Source: Tricholoma matsutake
Taxonomy: Eukaryota; Basidiomycota; Agaricomycetes; Agaricales; Tricholomataceae
DNA: 64,000 bases
Assembly: GCA_026075535.2 (NCBI GenBank)
Contig: AP026541.1
Location: 12,648,001 to 12,712,000, forward strand
Direction of reading: 5' to 3'
The notes under the pieces are model-generated. The model ran no database searches and had not been told where the DNA came from. It saw only the letters and a program-made list of their open reading frames with translations. Positions 1-12,377 of the stretch are shown here, in pieces; position 1 is the first letter of the stretch, and each line of letters starts with the position of its first letter. The position numbers were made by a program, and so were the translations under genes.

Positions 1-3000
1 ATGACAAAGATTGTCAATTCTCTCAGCGCGAAGATGGAAATGGGTTCACCAATGTCTTGCATGTACCTTCTGGGCAATCCAGATCATTATACCAACTATA
101 ATTTTGTTCCGTTTTATTGGCGATCTTTTGTTCACGAAGCCAGCAAACCATGGGAGCCTTCAGCCATTGCGAGTTCACTCGTAAGTGAAGCCAGCCAGAA
201 AGACAGAGACTCAGAATGCACACAACCCATGGACTCCTCTATAGGGGTTGAGCATCCAGAGAAGATCGCCATATTCAAACGCAACGGACGCGTTATTGGG
301 CTCTCGCCTGTTCATGATTACATCTTCCGACCTGCAGAGTTCCATTCAATGTCCCTGTATGACTGGATATCTGGGCATCAGCGTGAAAAAAGAAAGCCAG
401 TTAATAAGCGTGGTCCTGTACAAAATGTTGCTGCAGCTGATGCTGGGTCGGACGATGGATCATCAACCGGGCACGACGACAGGGACTCTGCCAAGCGGGG
501 GCCAGTCAGAAATTCTGCCCAGAATTCAAGATCTAAGCTTCACAATTATTTAAGTGGTCATCCGCTTGCTGAAACGCACGGAGCCCATTGGTCAAAGAAG
601 GCGCGAATTCCAAACTTTGTTGGAGATACCTTGCCACGTCGTGATCAAGGAGATCGTGAGTTTTACTGTTGCACTATGCTCACCTTGTTCAAATCATGGA
701 GAAGCAGATTGGACTTAAAAAATGAAGGGTCATGGGACGAGACTTTCCTGTCACACCAATTCTCGCCACGCCATGTAGACCTTATGAAAAACATGAACTT
801 ACGATATGAATGCCTTGATGCCCGAGATGATTTTCATGCCCAGATGCGAAAAGGTGCAGTTGCCACACCGAGTTGGGCTGAGAAAGAGGCTGGGATATTC
901 CAAGACTTAGACCAAATGGCTATTGAGGATGCAATAAATGGCCCACCGGATGGAAAGACCATATTCGATGATTTCTCAATATCCGCACAAGTTGGGAAAC
1001 GAGAAAAGGCCCGAACCGGTCTGATGACTGATATGAGAAGGATGCTATCATCCCTTGGGTGGACAGATCAAAAGGCAGACTTACTTCCTGATAATTTAAT
1101 CGTTACGCCAGATCCTCTTGAGTTGGAGCAAACTCCGGCTCAGTGGAAGACAGCAGTGGCTACCGCACGTGCAGAAATCCTGGAAGAGCGAGCTCGCCAT
1201 TTGCCTGCTAGCACTGCTTCTAAGCCAGCTACTTCGAGCTCATTTATCCCCAACGACGTCCGAGTCGTCAACAAAGCTTACATGAGTCGTTCATTCTATT
1301 CGAAAGATTGGCAGAAGACCATCGATGATGTATCAAATCAATTCATCTTGAACAAGGAACAAGACCGGGCGTTTCGCATTGTTGCTAACCATGCCTGCAG
1401 TCCAGATTCTGAGCAACTGAAGATGAACATCGCAGGGATGGCAGGCACAGGAAAGACGCAGGTTTTGAAAGCACTGGTAGAGTTCTTCAAACAACGGAAG
1501 GAATCTCATCGGCTTATCGTAGTAGCACCAACTGGCAGTGCTGCAGCTCTTTTGAAAGGTTCGACTTACCATGCAATGTTCGGCATCAACAGTGATGGAG
1601 GCCGGACATCAAATATTCAGCTAGCGCAGGTCAAGTCGAGGCTGGAAGGCGTACATTACGTGTTCCTGGATGAAGTTTCAATGCTCTCCTGCCGTGACAT
1701 GTACCTTATAAGTGCAAGGTCAGCACGAGTCCTGACTCCTGAATAGCCACGATTTACCTTTTGGTGGCTTGAACATGATTTTTGCCGGAGATTTTGCCCA
1801 GTTACCCCCCGTTATTGGTCACGAACATGCTTCATTGTACAGCCGCACAGTTGGGAAGAACACGACGTCGCTGCGTGACCAAGAGGCAGCTATTGGTAAA
1901 GCTCTCTGGCACCAAGTCACAACCGTTGTCATCCTCCGCCAAAATATGAGGCAACGGACACAGTCGGTTGACGATGCCAAGTTCCAGGAAGCCCTGGCTA
2001 ACATGAGGTATAAGGCTTGTACGCCGGCCGACATAACATTCCTGAGGTCCCATGTATCCAGGCCGCTCCAACGTGAATGAGAAGCAATTCAGGAACATGT
2101 CCATCATAACCACTCTCAACTCCCAAAAAGATGAAATAAACAGGCTTGGCGGTCAAAGGTTTGCGTCCGAAACAAAGCAGGAATTAACGCACTTTTATTC
2201 TGTTGATACCGTTCCCTCAAAAGAGCCAGAAGATGGTAAAAAGTGTAATAATTTCTCAACTCGCAAGCGGGCCGTTAGAAATGGTTTGATCCCGGAAAAG
2301 GTTCAACACGCTCTCTGGGAGCAACCTACTTGTGCAAACACGAAACTAATCCCTGGAAAGTTGTCGATCTGTGTCGGCATGCCTATAATGATACGCAACA
2401 ACGCTGCCACAGAGATGTGCATCACCAAAGGTCAGGAGGGTTTTGTGCACGCATGGCGGTCGCACAAACTTCCAGATAACAGGGATGTTTTAGACACACT
2501 GTTTGTAGAGCTAGCAAATCCGCCCACACCTATAAAGATGGTTGGGCTGCCACAGAATGTTATACCCCTGACGCGAACCAGTGTTGTTACCGTATGCAAG
2601 TTGCCAGACGATACATCGCTTACCATCTCAAGGAATCAGGTCGAAGCGCTCCCTAACTTCGCAATGACCGACTACGCTTCACAGGGAAAAACTCGTCCAT
2701 TCAATGTCGTAGACCTCACGGAGTGTCGCTCCCATCAGGGCTACTATACTGCCCTATCCAGAAGTGCCACTGCACTGGGCACTTTGATTCTGACCAGCTT
2801 TCACCCAAGTAAAATCACCGGCGGTGCCTCAGGAGCTCTGCGTCAAGAGTTTCGGGAGCTTGAACTATTAGATAACATCACCACGCTCAGGTTCAATGAC
2901 AAGCTTCCGAGAAAAATCGCCATGGCTGATCGCAGAAACACGTTAATAAGTTTGTTTCGGGAGTACAAAGGTAAAAACTACATACCGTCCACAGTCCACG

Positions 3001-4076
3001 AATCTATCCGCTGGACCAAATCCGATCCTTTCCTAGAATGGAAAGATGATGTTGACTGGCGAATAATCGGTTCAAATACTGACCAGACTGCAAAGACACA
3101 TGTCACGTTGCTGCCATCGACGCCGATCCCCCAGAACAAGGCTCACTGCGTGAATACACTGAAACGTAAGACATCCTATGTGATTCCGGCAGATAAACGA
3201 CCACAGATTAAGAAGCTGAAATTCAAGCACCTGGCTAGTGATTTATGTGATGCGGTCCAACTAAATGTTCCACTTGGCACTCAATGGCAGAACAACAGCT
3301 GCGCTTACGATGCTGTAGTCACAGTACTCTTCAACATATGGCAAGAGAATCCTGCGTCAACGACCGATTCGTGGGGTGAGTTGCAGTGTGATCTCTTGAA
3401 TTTGCTAACGCAGGCTTTTCATGCGCACGAAAGCTTTCCTATCAACTCTGCATCTGCTCGAAGGTTTTCCTTGGAAGAGATTCGAGATTTCATCAGACGT
3501 CGTATGGCAAGAATTGCTCCCCAATTCACCTATGGTAAATATGCCAGTGTGAACTCCATCGTGAACCACTTATTCGAAACAGCTCAACCTGTCACAACCG
3601 CGGATATTGGTTGCCAGAACGGACATAACAACGACAAAGACCCAAGAATTGTGAGAAACTGTGAAATAATCTTGTTCGGAGAGCCAGATATGTCTTTACA
3701 AGCCTGCGTGAATGACTTTAATTTTTCGGTGGCAACCAGATGTACTACTTGCAACGCCTTTTTGTCACGAACCACTAGATTCCTCCAGACGCCACCTATT
3801 CTTGCTTTCGATTTAGGGCATTTAGGTCATAACCTGCCCTCCATTGATCCAGACATTGTGATATCATGTGGAGACCCCCGCGTTCGCTATGTCCTGCGGG
3901 GCGTAATTTACTACGGTAACAATCATTTCACATGCCGCGTGATCACAAGTACTGGTATGGTATGGTTCCACTACGGAATGTTGACTGGGCAGTCGCTAAC
4001 ATATGAATCTGATAACCTGGCGACAATCTGCACTGACGGGGCCACCATGGCTTTCTATAAAATCCACCGCTCCTGA
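1..4076 (+). pseudogene. Helitron Rep-helicase (RepHel), 5'-incomplete, PIF1-type helicase with C-terminal protease-like domain
   Basis: This is the 3' part of a Helitron rolling-circle transposase gene. The Rep nuclease part would lie upstream of the window. Residues 1-300 of the first open stretch match the linker typical of fungal Helitron proteins (PDHYTNYNFVPFYWRSFV; LPRRDQGDREFYC; LRYECLDARDDFHAQ). PIF1/SF1 helicase motifs follow: Walker A GMAGTGKT near 1,436, Walker B VFLDEVSML near 1,660, FAGDFAQLPPV near 1,780, LRQNMRQ near 1,933, and YTALSRSA near 2,745. The frame changes twice. Near 1,733-1,742 a 7-base insertion puts a stop after the Walker B exon region, and near 2,050-2,065 there is a second single-base-type shift. 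From there one frame runs to the stop at 4,076. Protein homology is recognised from motif patterns, not from a search. The copy is almost certainly inactive unless the shifts are sequence errors. Confidence 0.88.
3265..4076 (+). other. USP-like cysteine protease domain fused to the Helitron helicase
   Basis: The last 270 residues or so of the helicase frame are not helicase. They begin with a Cys box (QNNSCAYDAVV) and contain a CX2C pair (RCTTCNAF). They end with a His box in a beta context (YGNNHFTCRVI) and a final DGATMAFYKI strand. Cys box, zinc pair and HF/HY box in this order resemble ubiquitin-specific proteases (peptidase C19), where Cys and His form the catalytic pair. The reading frame is continuous with the helicase motifs, so the fusion is not an annotation artefact. 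The family assignment is inference from motif order only. OTU-type proteases, which are known in some Helitron relatives, are the main alternative. Confidence 0.55.
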
Positions 4077-4441
4077 AGGAACTCGGACATGCCGTGCAAA
4101 GCAGCGGCCCTCACAGCGCAAGTGGAAGCCTACTGTAAAGTTCCTGTAGCAGGTCCTCTTTCTCCTGATTCCATTCAGTGTGGCGCGGCCGGAGGGGGGG
4201 ACGGGGGCCGTATCCAAGTCTTCAGAATTCCTGTTCCAGCTGACGATTCAGGATCGTACGTGGATTTGCTTCTTTTTTTTCTGTTATTGGCGGAAACGCA
4301 AACTGTACTCGAGCTCGGCGTACGATGGATGTTGGGGGATCCAATGGCAGGGCTGCTACACTCATCCTGGCAATGAGAATGACTAGGAGAAACTTCATCC
4401 TACGCACGTCTTTAATGTCAGTAATAAACATTTCAACGAGT
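4077..4441. other. Unassigned spacer between Helitron gene and gypsy remnant
   Basis: No gene is supported here. There is a G-rich patch near 4,190-4,207 and short open frames in several phases without recognisable motifs. I looked for a Helitron 3' end (a GC hairpin followed by CTRR) and found no convincing one. Confidence 0.4.
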
Positions 4442-4846
4442 TGTGGTAATCGCTCGCTCGTTGACCCTTTCAGATGCGATGGTATTGTCTAGATATTGTC
4501 AAATTGATGTTAGTCTACCGTGACAATGTGTAGATTAGTATAGATGGATGGTAAGTATACTACTACTCACCCTCGATATTCCGAAACAGAGTAATGTGGC
4601 GAAAGCGTGACTATTCGACACACGTTCTGGTCGTGGCTTAGCGAGATGGTAAAGAGGTGGGTAATGAAACTGGATTCTGAAGTATGAGTATCAAAACAAC
4701 GTAGCTTAAATACCTGTTAGAACGTAAGATATAAAAGGAAGAGTTATCGGGTACTATTAAGCAATGTCTAAGGTAGTCAAGGAGAATGGTGAAGGCTGTA
4801 TCCGGCGGGTATCGATCCGGATATCCGCTATGTCACAATCGTTACA
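4442..4846 (-). repeat. Candidate 3' LTR of the minus-strand gypsy remnant
   Basis: Reading the minus strand, the pol stop near 4,879 is followed by a short purine-rich tract and then, from 4,846 downward, a sequence beginning TGTAACGATTGTGACA. This is the expected layout of a polypurine tract followed by a 3' LTR. The far boundary near 4,442 is a guess based on a TG...CA frame. No second LTR or target duplication is available because the element is truncated upstream. Confidence 0.35.
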
Positions 4847-4878
4847 TACGCCCTCCAACGGTTGGCGTAGATAACCGC

Positions 4879-6360
4879 TTAGTTTCCTCCAGCATTGTCG
4901 ACAGGAACGACGGCGGTCGAGGATGACGGTTTGATTCTCGCAGTCTTCCCCTTGGCACTGAGGGCTGAAGTTTTGAATTCTCCAGTAACTTGGTCTATGG
5001 GAGATTCTGGCTCCGAGATCAGTTGATCTTGGTTGTCGAGATCCATAGCATTATCCGGGTGCTTAGAGTCAGATTGACCTTTAGCAATGGGAATGCGTTT
5101 GGATGATGATGCGCGTCTTTGTTTGTTTTTGACATGGTGACGTGGTTGTTCGTTGATCTGGGATGACTCGGCAGGATAAGGAGCGGCGCGTTTAGCTTTT
5201 CTACGAGCAGCGGCTTCGTCTATATTCTTCAAGTACTGCGACGCGGCATGGATGGAAAGTTGAGCGATGGTTAATTGCTCTTTGCTGGAATAGGTGGTAC
5301 TGCCATCGGCATGGAGTTGGATGGGTGGAGTTACCTCGCGAGAGGGGGCTTTGGAGTTGGGGACACTGGATGGTTTGGAGGATGGCTGACCATTGATGGA
5401 TAAGCGAGACGAACACTTCATGTTCTGATCGTCGACTCCAAAGGTTTTGTACGAGGGTGGTTCACCACTAGTGTAAGCGTTGCCGGTTTTACGGTCAATG
5501 ATGGAAAACTTGACGACGCAGCTTCCAGCAGGATCATTGAAGAAGTTTGCGAACTGCTCATAGCCACTGGGCTCGATCGCAGTGACATTGCCGGAACGGA
5601 TCCTTCGATCATAATCAACGTACTTGCGTAATTCTGTGGTGGAAAATGAAATGACATGGGTGGTGTCGTTTGGGTTTGATAAGGTGAAATGATCATCGGA
5701 GAGTTTAGCGAGGTAGATGTGGGAGAGTGCTGAATGGTCGATAGGCTGTGGCATGGTGGAGTAGTGGATGGAATTTAGTGTGAGGGCAGATGTCGAGGCA
5801 AGGTTGGAACTTGATGGGGGCTCATGACTAGGTGAATCCTTTAAATTATTCATGGCTGACCCCTCCGAGTCAATCCCGGGCTGAAACATATTCGAGTTTA
5901 CGCTTCTAGGTAACTCATGGATTTGCTTGATGCCTAATAACTCGAAATATGATTCAAGGGCATGAAGGTGTTCAATTTGATAGTATGGCATCCATGTGAT
6001 GTCACCGGATCTCCATCTAACCTTGAACGTCGCATTGTTCCTGGCTCCAACATGTCCCTCAATTTGTTCAACAGCCCATTCACCATCTGGTGCATCTTGG
6101 CTTCCTAATTGAGTGTCTAACTGCCCAGGGAATAACCTATCGTCATTGGGCTGGTGGACCCTCAAATATGATGCATGAAACATGTCATGCACACCTCTTC
6201 GCTTAAGGTGAGTTGGCAACTCAATTCTATATGAGAAATTCCCAAAGTCATCCAGGATTTTGTATGGCCTGATATATTTAGGCACAAGCTTTCTAGCGTA
6301 TCCTTTTGGGAAGGTGATATTTTTAGTAGAGATATAACACAGATATCCCTTTACAAGTGC
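4879..6360 (-). pseudogene. 3' end of Ty3/gypsy pol: integrase C-terminus, chromodomain and long tail
   Basis: The open frame reads through KNITFPKGYARKLVPKYIRP and a segment containing LKRRGVHDMFHASYLRVHQP. These are hallmarks of the integrase C-terminal region of basidiomycete chromodomain gypsy elements. A chromodomain follows (EWAVEQIEGHVGARNNATFK ... WMPYYQIEHLHALESYF), then about 300 residues of Ser/Pro-rich tail. The chromodomain normally steers integration to particular chromatin. The frame stays open upstream only to about 6,360, so reverse transcriptase, RNase H and the integrase core are missing. The truncation coincides with the start of AT-rich, CpG-poor sequence. This family differs from the complete gypsy element at 21.0-27.2 kb and from the one at 55.6-64 kb. 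Confidence 0.88.
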
Positions 6361-6522
6361 TTATACGACAGCGGTGATTGGCATCATGAGTTTGTTTGAC
6401 CTGTGTGGCATCATGTGCTTGTATAAGCACAAGTCTTCATTGGAGAGCAAAGTTTTGAACTCCAGGATATTCATCTGGCCCTGTGTATGGCCAGATCATC
6501 AGCCTTGGCATGCTCCCCATAT

Positions 6523-7085
6523 TACACAAGGCCAGCCTCATAATTTCTCCTTTCTGAAATATAGTTAGAAATTCTTTGTGAAATATTATATTTGAGACTA
6601 AATTTCTACAAACAGAAATTCAAAAAATTACCCATTAGAAATATACTTTGAAAATCAATATTTCTGGTTAAATTTCTCATGACATTTCAGTGTAGATACT
6701 GGAAGTATTTCTGTCAGGTGATGTTTAACTTATCAATTGCCTGAAAGGCTTTCAGAAATTAGATCAGAAAGTTTTATTTTCTGGTCATCCTTTCTGATCC
6801 GTAAAATAATTTCTTTCTGGTTGGTCAAAGTCTGTGTGAAAGCATGACTTTCACAAAGACTTTCAACAAGCCTTTCAGCAGCTGTTCAGTTTAACATTCT
6901 GGGAGTGGAGGGGCTGGCTTTCAATCTGCAGAAATAGTTTCAGAAAGGCTAGCTTTCAACCTCATGATTGGTATAGTGAAAGTAATAATTTCACATTAGG
7001 TTTTCAAGATCACAAAAGGCAAACATTCTAATAGAGATTTCACCACCTAGAAATATATTAAATTTCAAATTTGTGAAAAACAGTG
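6523..7085 (+). repeat. AT-rich repeat, left copy
   Basis: About 560 bp of AT-rich sequence, full of GAAATNTTTC-type words, starting at ACACAAGGCCAGCCTCAT. An almost colinear copy lies in reverse orientation at about 37,890-38,441. The shared block stops abruptly at the ACACAAGG end in both copies, which suggests an element boundary. The inner end is less sharp. There is no coding capacity and I do not recognise the family. Confidence 0.75.
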
Positions 7086-7159
7086 CCCACCCATGCCCAT
7101 CCCATGGGCAGTTGTGGGAACTGTATCAGGGCACTTTATACGGATAATCTATGGGTATC

Positions 7160-7867
7160 TGTTAAGAACTGATCCTAGAAGGCACATTGGAATCCAGTCA
7201 GACCCTGCAGGTGTCAATAATGGAAAGTTGTCGGGTTGTAGCGGGTCCTGCAAAGGGGAACAGAAAGGACTCAGCTTCAGCTTATAAGAAGCTGCACCCT
7301 TCACCTCGTCTGGTGTCCTAACTCGAGACGAAGGTTTGGAGGTAGGAGCAGGGAAGTGTGGGTAAATGTGGGGAAGGAGTACGGAGGGACTTGGGTTAAG
7401 CTCAGGTGAGACCAAAGCTTGGAAGGAAGAACTAGAGGTTGAGTTGAATGAAGTTCAGACTCTTAGAGGACAGAGATAGGAGTGGAACAAGATTTAGATT
7501 GGCAAGTTAAAGATGGGGCTTTGTTGAGTCTATGTTGATATACAAACTGAGGAATACAAGGTGAAACTAACTAAGCTTAAATACTGTAGTCCAGAATAAA
7601 GGCGGAATGGAAACAGAGGCTGCAGCAGTGCATAGATAAATTACCTAGTGGGAGCCACACAGGAATCCATAGTCAAATTTGCAAAAGGGATGGCAGCCTT
7701 GGAAATGTGGCTGTGGGTGCTGTACAAGGCGGCCTGGTGCACAGCAATGTGGGCAGTGCAAGGTGGCCAGGAACAAAAGTGGGAGGAGTTGACAAATGTT
7801 GGGTTCAAGGTGTGGAAAAGGGTCAGACGGATGCGGGTTCTGATCAGGTGAGGAACGGTTCTTGAGA
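7160..7867 (+). mobile_element. Solo LTR, family 1, left copy
   Basis: Starts TGTTAAGAACTGATCC and ends GGAACGGTTCTTGAGA, so the two termini are imperfect inverted copies as in LTRs. It is flanked on both sides by the 5-bp direct repeat GTATC (7,155-7,159 and 7,868-7,872). A second copy in opposite orientation at 36,657-37,365 has the same termini and length. The size (708 bp), TG start and 5-bp duplication indicate a solo LTR left by LTR-LTR recombination. The last base pair reads GA rather than CA. Confidence 0.85.
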
Positions 7868-7914
7868 GTATCATCCTAGTCTGTGGTGAAACCTTATGAG
7901 GAGGACAGGGCATA

Positions 7915-8105
7915 CCCAGTACATTCCCTGCTCATATCCATGTTTTGTCTGTTTATTGACTGTTCTCTCTCTCTCTTTCTAGGTCTACATGTGTCAAAGG
8001 TATCAGACCTGGTATGTTCCCTGCTCATATCCATGTTTTGTTTGTGTATTGACTCTTCTTGCTCTCTCTCTCTTTCTAGGTCTACATGCATCAAAGGTAT
8101 GTAAG
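7915..8105 (+). repeat. Tandem duplication of a 93-bp intron-microexon-like unit
   Basis: Two copies with a period of about 93 bp. Each runs from TTCCCTGCTCATATCCATG through a CT-rich tract ending TTTCTAG and then GTCTACATGYRTCAAAGGTAT. The layout (polypyrimidine tract, AG, 17 bases, GT) looks like a duplicated intron 3' end with a microexon. I cannot place it in a gene. Confidence 0.55.
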
Positions 8106-9518
8106 ATGACATTGTCTCAGGGTCGAGGCACCTTCCCTACTCGCAGTCCTCATTCTTCCCAGCTGAAGATGACCATGACTAAGCTGCATTGCTGAAAGAG
8201 AAGTGTCAGTAAAAGATAAAGCAGAGTGCCGCATAGCAACAAGATGATGCAAAGAAGCAGGCATGGGTGAAAGCGAGTTATTGAAGGATAACAGGTGGGA
8301 GTAGATAGAAAGATGAAATCAGGGATCAAGACAACAGGACAAGAGAGACAGAAAGTGCTAGAGCATGAATGAAGCATTGTACTAAGAGAGGTTGGATACA
8401 ACAACATGGACCTTGGATCACTGAGCTCAAGCCTCCAGTTCTCCTCCTCTACCTGTCTGAAGATTGTGCCTGCTCCCAGTGATGAAACATTGGTTTATTA
8501 ATACATAATACCTCTGGAAGAGGTTAGAAAGGAGGCAAAAAAAGGGAGAGGGCTCAAGCTAGCTTGCCACCTCCTTCGATCCATTCTGCTTCTCTTGCTC
8601 TTTGCCTCCTTTTGCATAGTTTTCTTGACTGCCTACTGCACCAGTGATCACCATGGCTCCCAGAAGCTAATGGACTCAGATTACATACCAGACCTATGAG
8701 ACATAGCAGTGGCATGAGTATGTATTTTCATGTAAGTATACAAGTGGTAGAGACTCACTGTTAAATCCTCTGCTACAAGATTTGACACTTAGTATGTGAT
8801 CATCGAAGGCTAAGCAAGTGGAGTGGCAGGGTGCATATGTGGTGTTGCTGTGGATGATGTGGCTAAAGCTTCGATGGGGCAGCACAGATTGAGAAGGCCT
8901 GGTTGCAGAATGAGCTGAATGGTGTAGCGCCATCGACACCCAATTTGACATCTGGTTTGGGCAAGCACATTTCAACCTAGAGGGGAAGATGGCACAGGCT
9001 CAGCATCACAGCCTTGGATTAGTGCCTAGCAGGAGGGCTATGGAACATGGGCAAATGGGTTTGCCAGGGCATTTGGAATGTGGATGGAAAGTTGGTGATG
9101 ATCATGTTGATGTGCAGGGCAAGGATGAGGACAAGGCAGAGGGCAGGTGCATGGGCAGATCCATTGACGAGGACAAACTGAACAGACTGCAGAGCCTCCA
9201 TTGTGGGTACTGATGGTGGCACTTCCTGTTATGTGCAGGGGTGGGGGGTTTGCATGGAGAGTTCCAGGTCTGGTGGTGGGGAGGCAGGTTGCCTGGATCA
9301 GCTCAGTAGAAATGGTGAGTCCATGAGGGATTTAAGCAAATCAATTACCTTGCAAACACCAACAACCTGTGCTTATCATAAACCTCCATGGCCATCTTCC
9401 TTGTCAGCTCTGCCTTCATAACCACCCACACCTTAAGCCCACCTATCCAAAAATCTGCCATGCATCTGTATCCGCACTTGGGATGGAAAGCAGCTGGGAA
9501 GCTCAAGCATGCACTAGT
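8106..9518. other. CpG-poor sequence without a recognisable gene
   Basis: Both strands carry only short overlapping open frames with no motif I recognise. The stretch is strongly depleted of CpG and rich in TG/CA, consistent with decayed element DNA. Confidence 0.5.
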
Positions 9519-9955
9519 GAGAGGTGGATATAGACTGGATGGCAAAAGTTGGCAACCTTGCACAACTTTTGCAATCTAAGAAATGAAGTACTTCAGCAGT
9601 AATTCACTAGGCTAATAGAATGCAAGTATCTGAGTCAGTGTGACATTCATAGGCAAAGGAGAAAATGGGAGACCAACCTTAAACACACATAAGACTCAAT
9701 TTCAACTGTCGCCACACTTGAACCATAAAATGAGCACAAACTCAAATACTAGTAATAATGAAATTGGCAACCATGCATAATTTTCTGGATTGGAGATTGG
9801 ACTGCTGAGTGTCCAACTGCAGTATATGGAATCAGGGTTTACAAGCCTGGGCACATGAGGTGAGTCTGAGTCATGGTCTGCTGGTGTGATTATTAAATCA
9901 TAGTGAGCAACATTTAGTATGTTTGTCCTATGTAAGTGACATGAATATTATGCTT
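9519..9955 (+). repeat. Dispersed repeat R1, copy 1 (uninterrupted)
   Basis: About 435 bp beginning GACTGGATGGCAAAAGTTGG and ending GTGACATGAATATT. Diverged copies occur at 12,077-12,372 plus 13,385-13,456 (split by an LTR), at about 14,128-14,440, and inverted at about 15,295-15,495. This copy shows what the split copy looked like before insertion. There is no coding capacity and the family is unknown. Confidence 0.75.
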
Positions 9956-11860
9956 CAGCAGCTCCCTTTGAAGATGTGAACCACCTGACAGGGTCATATA
10001 TCCTGCTAGGTACTTTGATACCTCTTAGTGTGATCAATTGTGTTTGGTGCTTAACTTTGCTGCACATGAACACATCATCAAGTGTGCCCTTACAAGGTCA
10101 TGGATTGGCCATGCTTCATCAAATTTGTCAACAGTGGGAAACTTTTCTCAAACCTGTAATTCTAATTGTTCATATGCAAGAGAGTTATGTGAACTTCTGT
10201 GTACTTCATCGACAACTTTTAGAATATTACTCATCTTCTGATGAGTGTATGCTTTTGTGAGATTGAGCTCATCCTTTGAAACAAGCTTTACATACTCCTT
10301 AATGGTCAATCAAATTCAATGAAAACAAGTGAGTTACACACAGCAACATACCTGAATTCTTTCAAATACTCATTTATCCCAGGTAGGTGCCACTGCCTTC
10401 TCCAAGGTATATCCTCCCTGTCCTGGTCGGCCAGCTTCACCTGGTGGTTTTCTGATTGCTTGTTGCCCATCTGTGTCCTCTGCTATTGTTTCTTGCACCT
10501 GTTGAGGTAATGGCCCACTGCATGCTGACTCTGATGAAGAAGTGGAAACTGCACTGTATGGGCTTCTCTGCCTATTTCTCTCTCTGCATATTCAAATGGG
10601 TCTCACAGATGATGGCAGACCAGTATGAATAACTAATGGACATGTCAGATGAGAGTAATGAGCTAGATTGGTATGCATGAGCAAAGATAGGATGCTAGGG
10701 TGGATGTCATCACAGAATGTGGGCATTGGCTCATTGGTGAGGGCCAGGGAGGATTCGGAATCTGACATTGTAGCACCTTTTGTCCATGCAAGACACTCAG
10801 ACTTATACATATCTTGTGTTCTTTGTAACTTTGAATGATGTCAGCATGACCTCATGGCAATCAGTTGGTCTTCCCTCCTACTTGCTCACCCCTGGTGCGT
10901 TTGGAGGTGTGAGAAACCCAGGCTTTTGAAAGGGTGCTTCAGCACTCATGTGGACCTGCCCAACACTTATTACTCGATCTTGGCAGGAATATACTAGTCT
11001 AATCTCAACTATCAGCAGTTTGATGTTGGTCCATCATCCAGATTATAATAAAGGTGAGTGCTCTACCCATGGGTATGACACTAGTAGACTGATCCCAGCA
11101 ACCTGTGCATCGATGTGCCGCAGTCGTTGCCTTGGTCTCCAGGCATTCTCAATATTTGTTGTGCGCAATTTATTTCCCAATCTTGCAAAGGTCACTTATC
11201 CACCACATCACAATTTCTGTTCTACATCAAGCTCCCTCATCTGCCCTGCTCCCCAGGTTTCAAAATTTGTGTGCCCAGCAAACACATAAACTTTCCTTTC
11301 CATCTCTTCAAGATGCTTCAAGATGCATGCTCATGAACAAGGCTCCAAACTTCCAGGGACTATAGATCATCCTGTCCATTTCGAGATTGTACCCAGTAGC
11401 TCTCTGCCTCTGTCCTGACCCTAGGCCCAAAAATATGATACCTGTACTCACGCCAAACACCATTTCATCTGAGCGTCAGCCAAGCTTAAAAGGTAACCTT
11501 TCCATTGATCTCAACATACCCTCCCCAGACTCTAGGTATCTTAACTCGATGCTCAGGCCCACCTGTCAACTCTCAGTTACTAAATGCAATTTTCTGCATG
11601 AGCCGAATGGTGCTGTATGCCGCCTCGATTGAGTTCAGTGGAGGTCAGGGATGTGTCAAGAATGTCCCAAGGACCTGTACGGTGGATCATTAATATTGCT
11701 TGACACAAAGCATGGAATTCATTTAGGTTATGCTGCTGAAGGATCATTGCGAAGGCCATCTATCGTCATATGCATTTGGTGAGCATTGGGCCTGCAACCG
11801 TGCATGACCCAATGCAATCCAAATGGGAATGTTTCCATTTTATTTGCCTGCCTCAAGGGA
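9956..11860. other. CpG-poor sequence without a recognisable gene
   Basis: Open frames up to about 110 residues occur in several phases but none shows a domain or conserved motif. I read this as decayed element sequence. Confidence 0.45.
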
Positions 11861-12070
11861 GTCTAGCCCAGAAAGTTCACCATGGCAAGGGACATATTGA
11901 GCCTGCAATCATGCTTGACCCAACACATGCCACTCAAGACTACTCAGAGCATAATGGAATCTAAACACAGATGTTGTTTTAGATTTGCCTGTGCCTGACC
12001 TAAAAAAATTGCCATTGCAAACGTCGTGTTGGGCCCACAATCATGCTTGACCCAACAATGGCACTCAAAA
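11861..12070 (+). repeat. Repeats of a TGTTGGGCCCACAATCATGC-type motif, inverted cluster
   Basis: Two units carrying (CC)CAATCATGCTTGACCCAACA-like text. They match, in reverse complement, the cluster at 14,930-15,300 and the unit near 16,015-16,060. The core GGGCCC is palindromic. Function is unknown. Confidence 0.5.
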
Positions 12071-12076
12071 CACTCT

Positions 12077-12372
12077 AAGAAATGGAGTACTTTGGCAGTA
12101 ATTCACTAGGCTAATAGAATGCAAGTATCTGAGTTAGTGGGACATTCATAGGCAAAGGAGAAAATGGGAAACCAACCTTAAACATGGATAAGACTCAATT
12201 TCAACTGTCGCCATGCTTAAACTGTAAAATGAGCACAAATTTGAATACTAGTAATAATGTAATTGGCAACCATGCACAATTTTCTGGATTAGAGATTGGA
12301 CTGCTGAGAGTCCAACTGCAGTAGATAGAATCAGGGTTTACCAGCCTGAGCACCTGAGGGTGAGTCCGAGTC
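12077..12372 (+). repeat. Dispersed repeat R1, copy 2, left part
   Basis: Matches 9,585-9,875 closely and breaks at GAGTCACAG, where a solo LTR starts. The missing right part resumes at 13,385. Confidence 0.7.
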
Positions 12373-12377
12373 ACAGT

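Noticed and set aside
4190..4400. Possible Helitron 3' terminus
   Set aside because: No GC hairpin followed by CTRR and T could be found; a CTAG near 4,382 lacks the hairpin.
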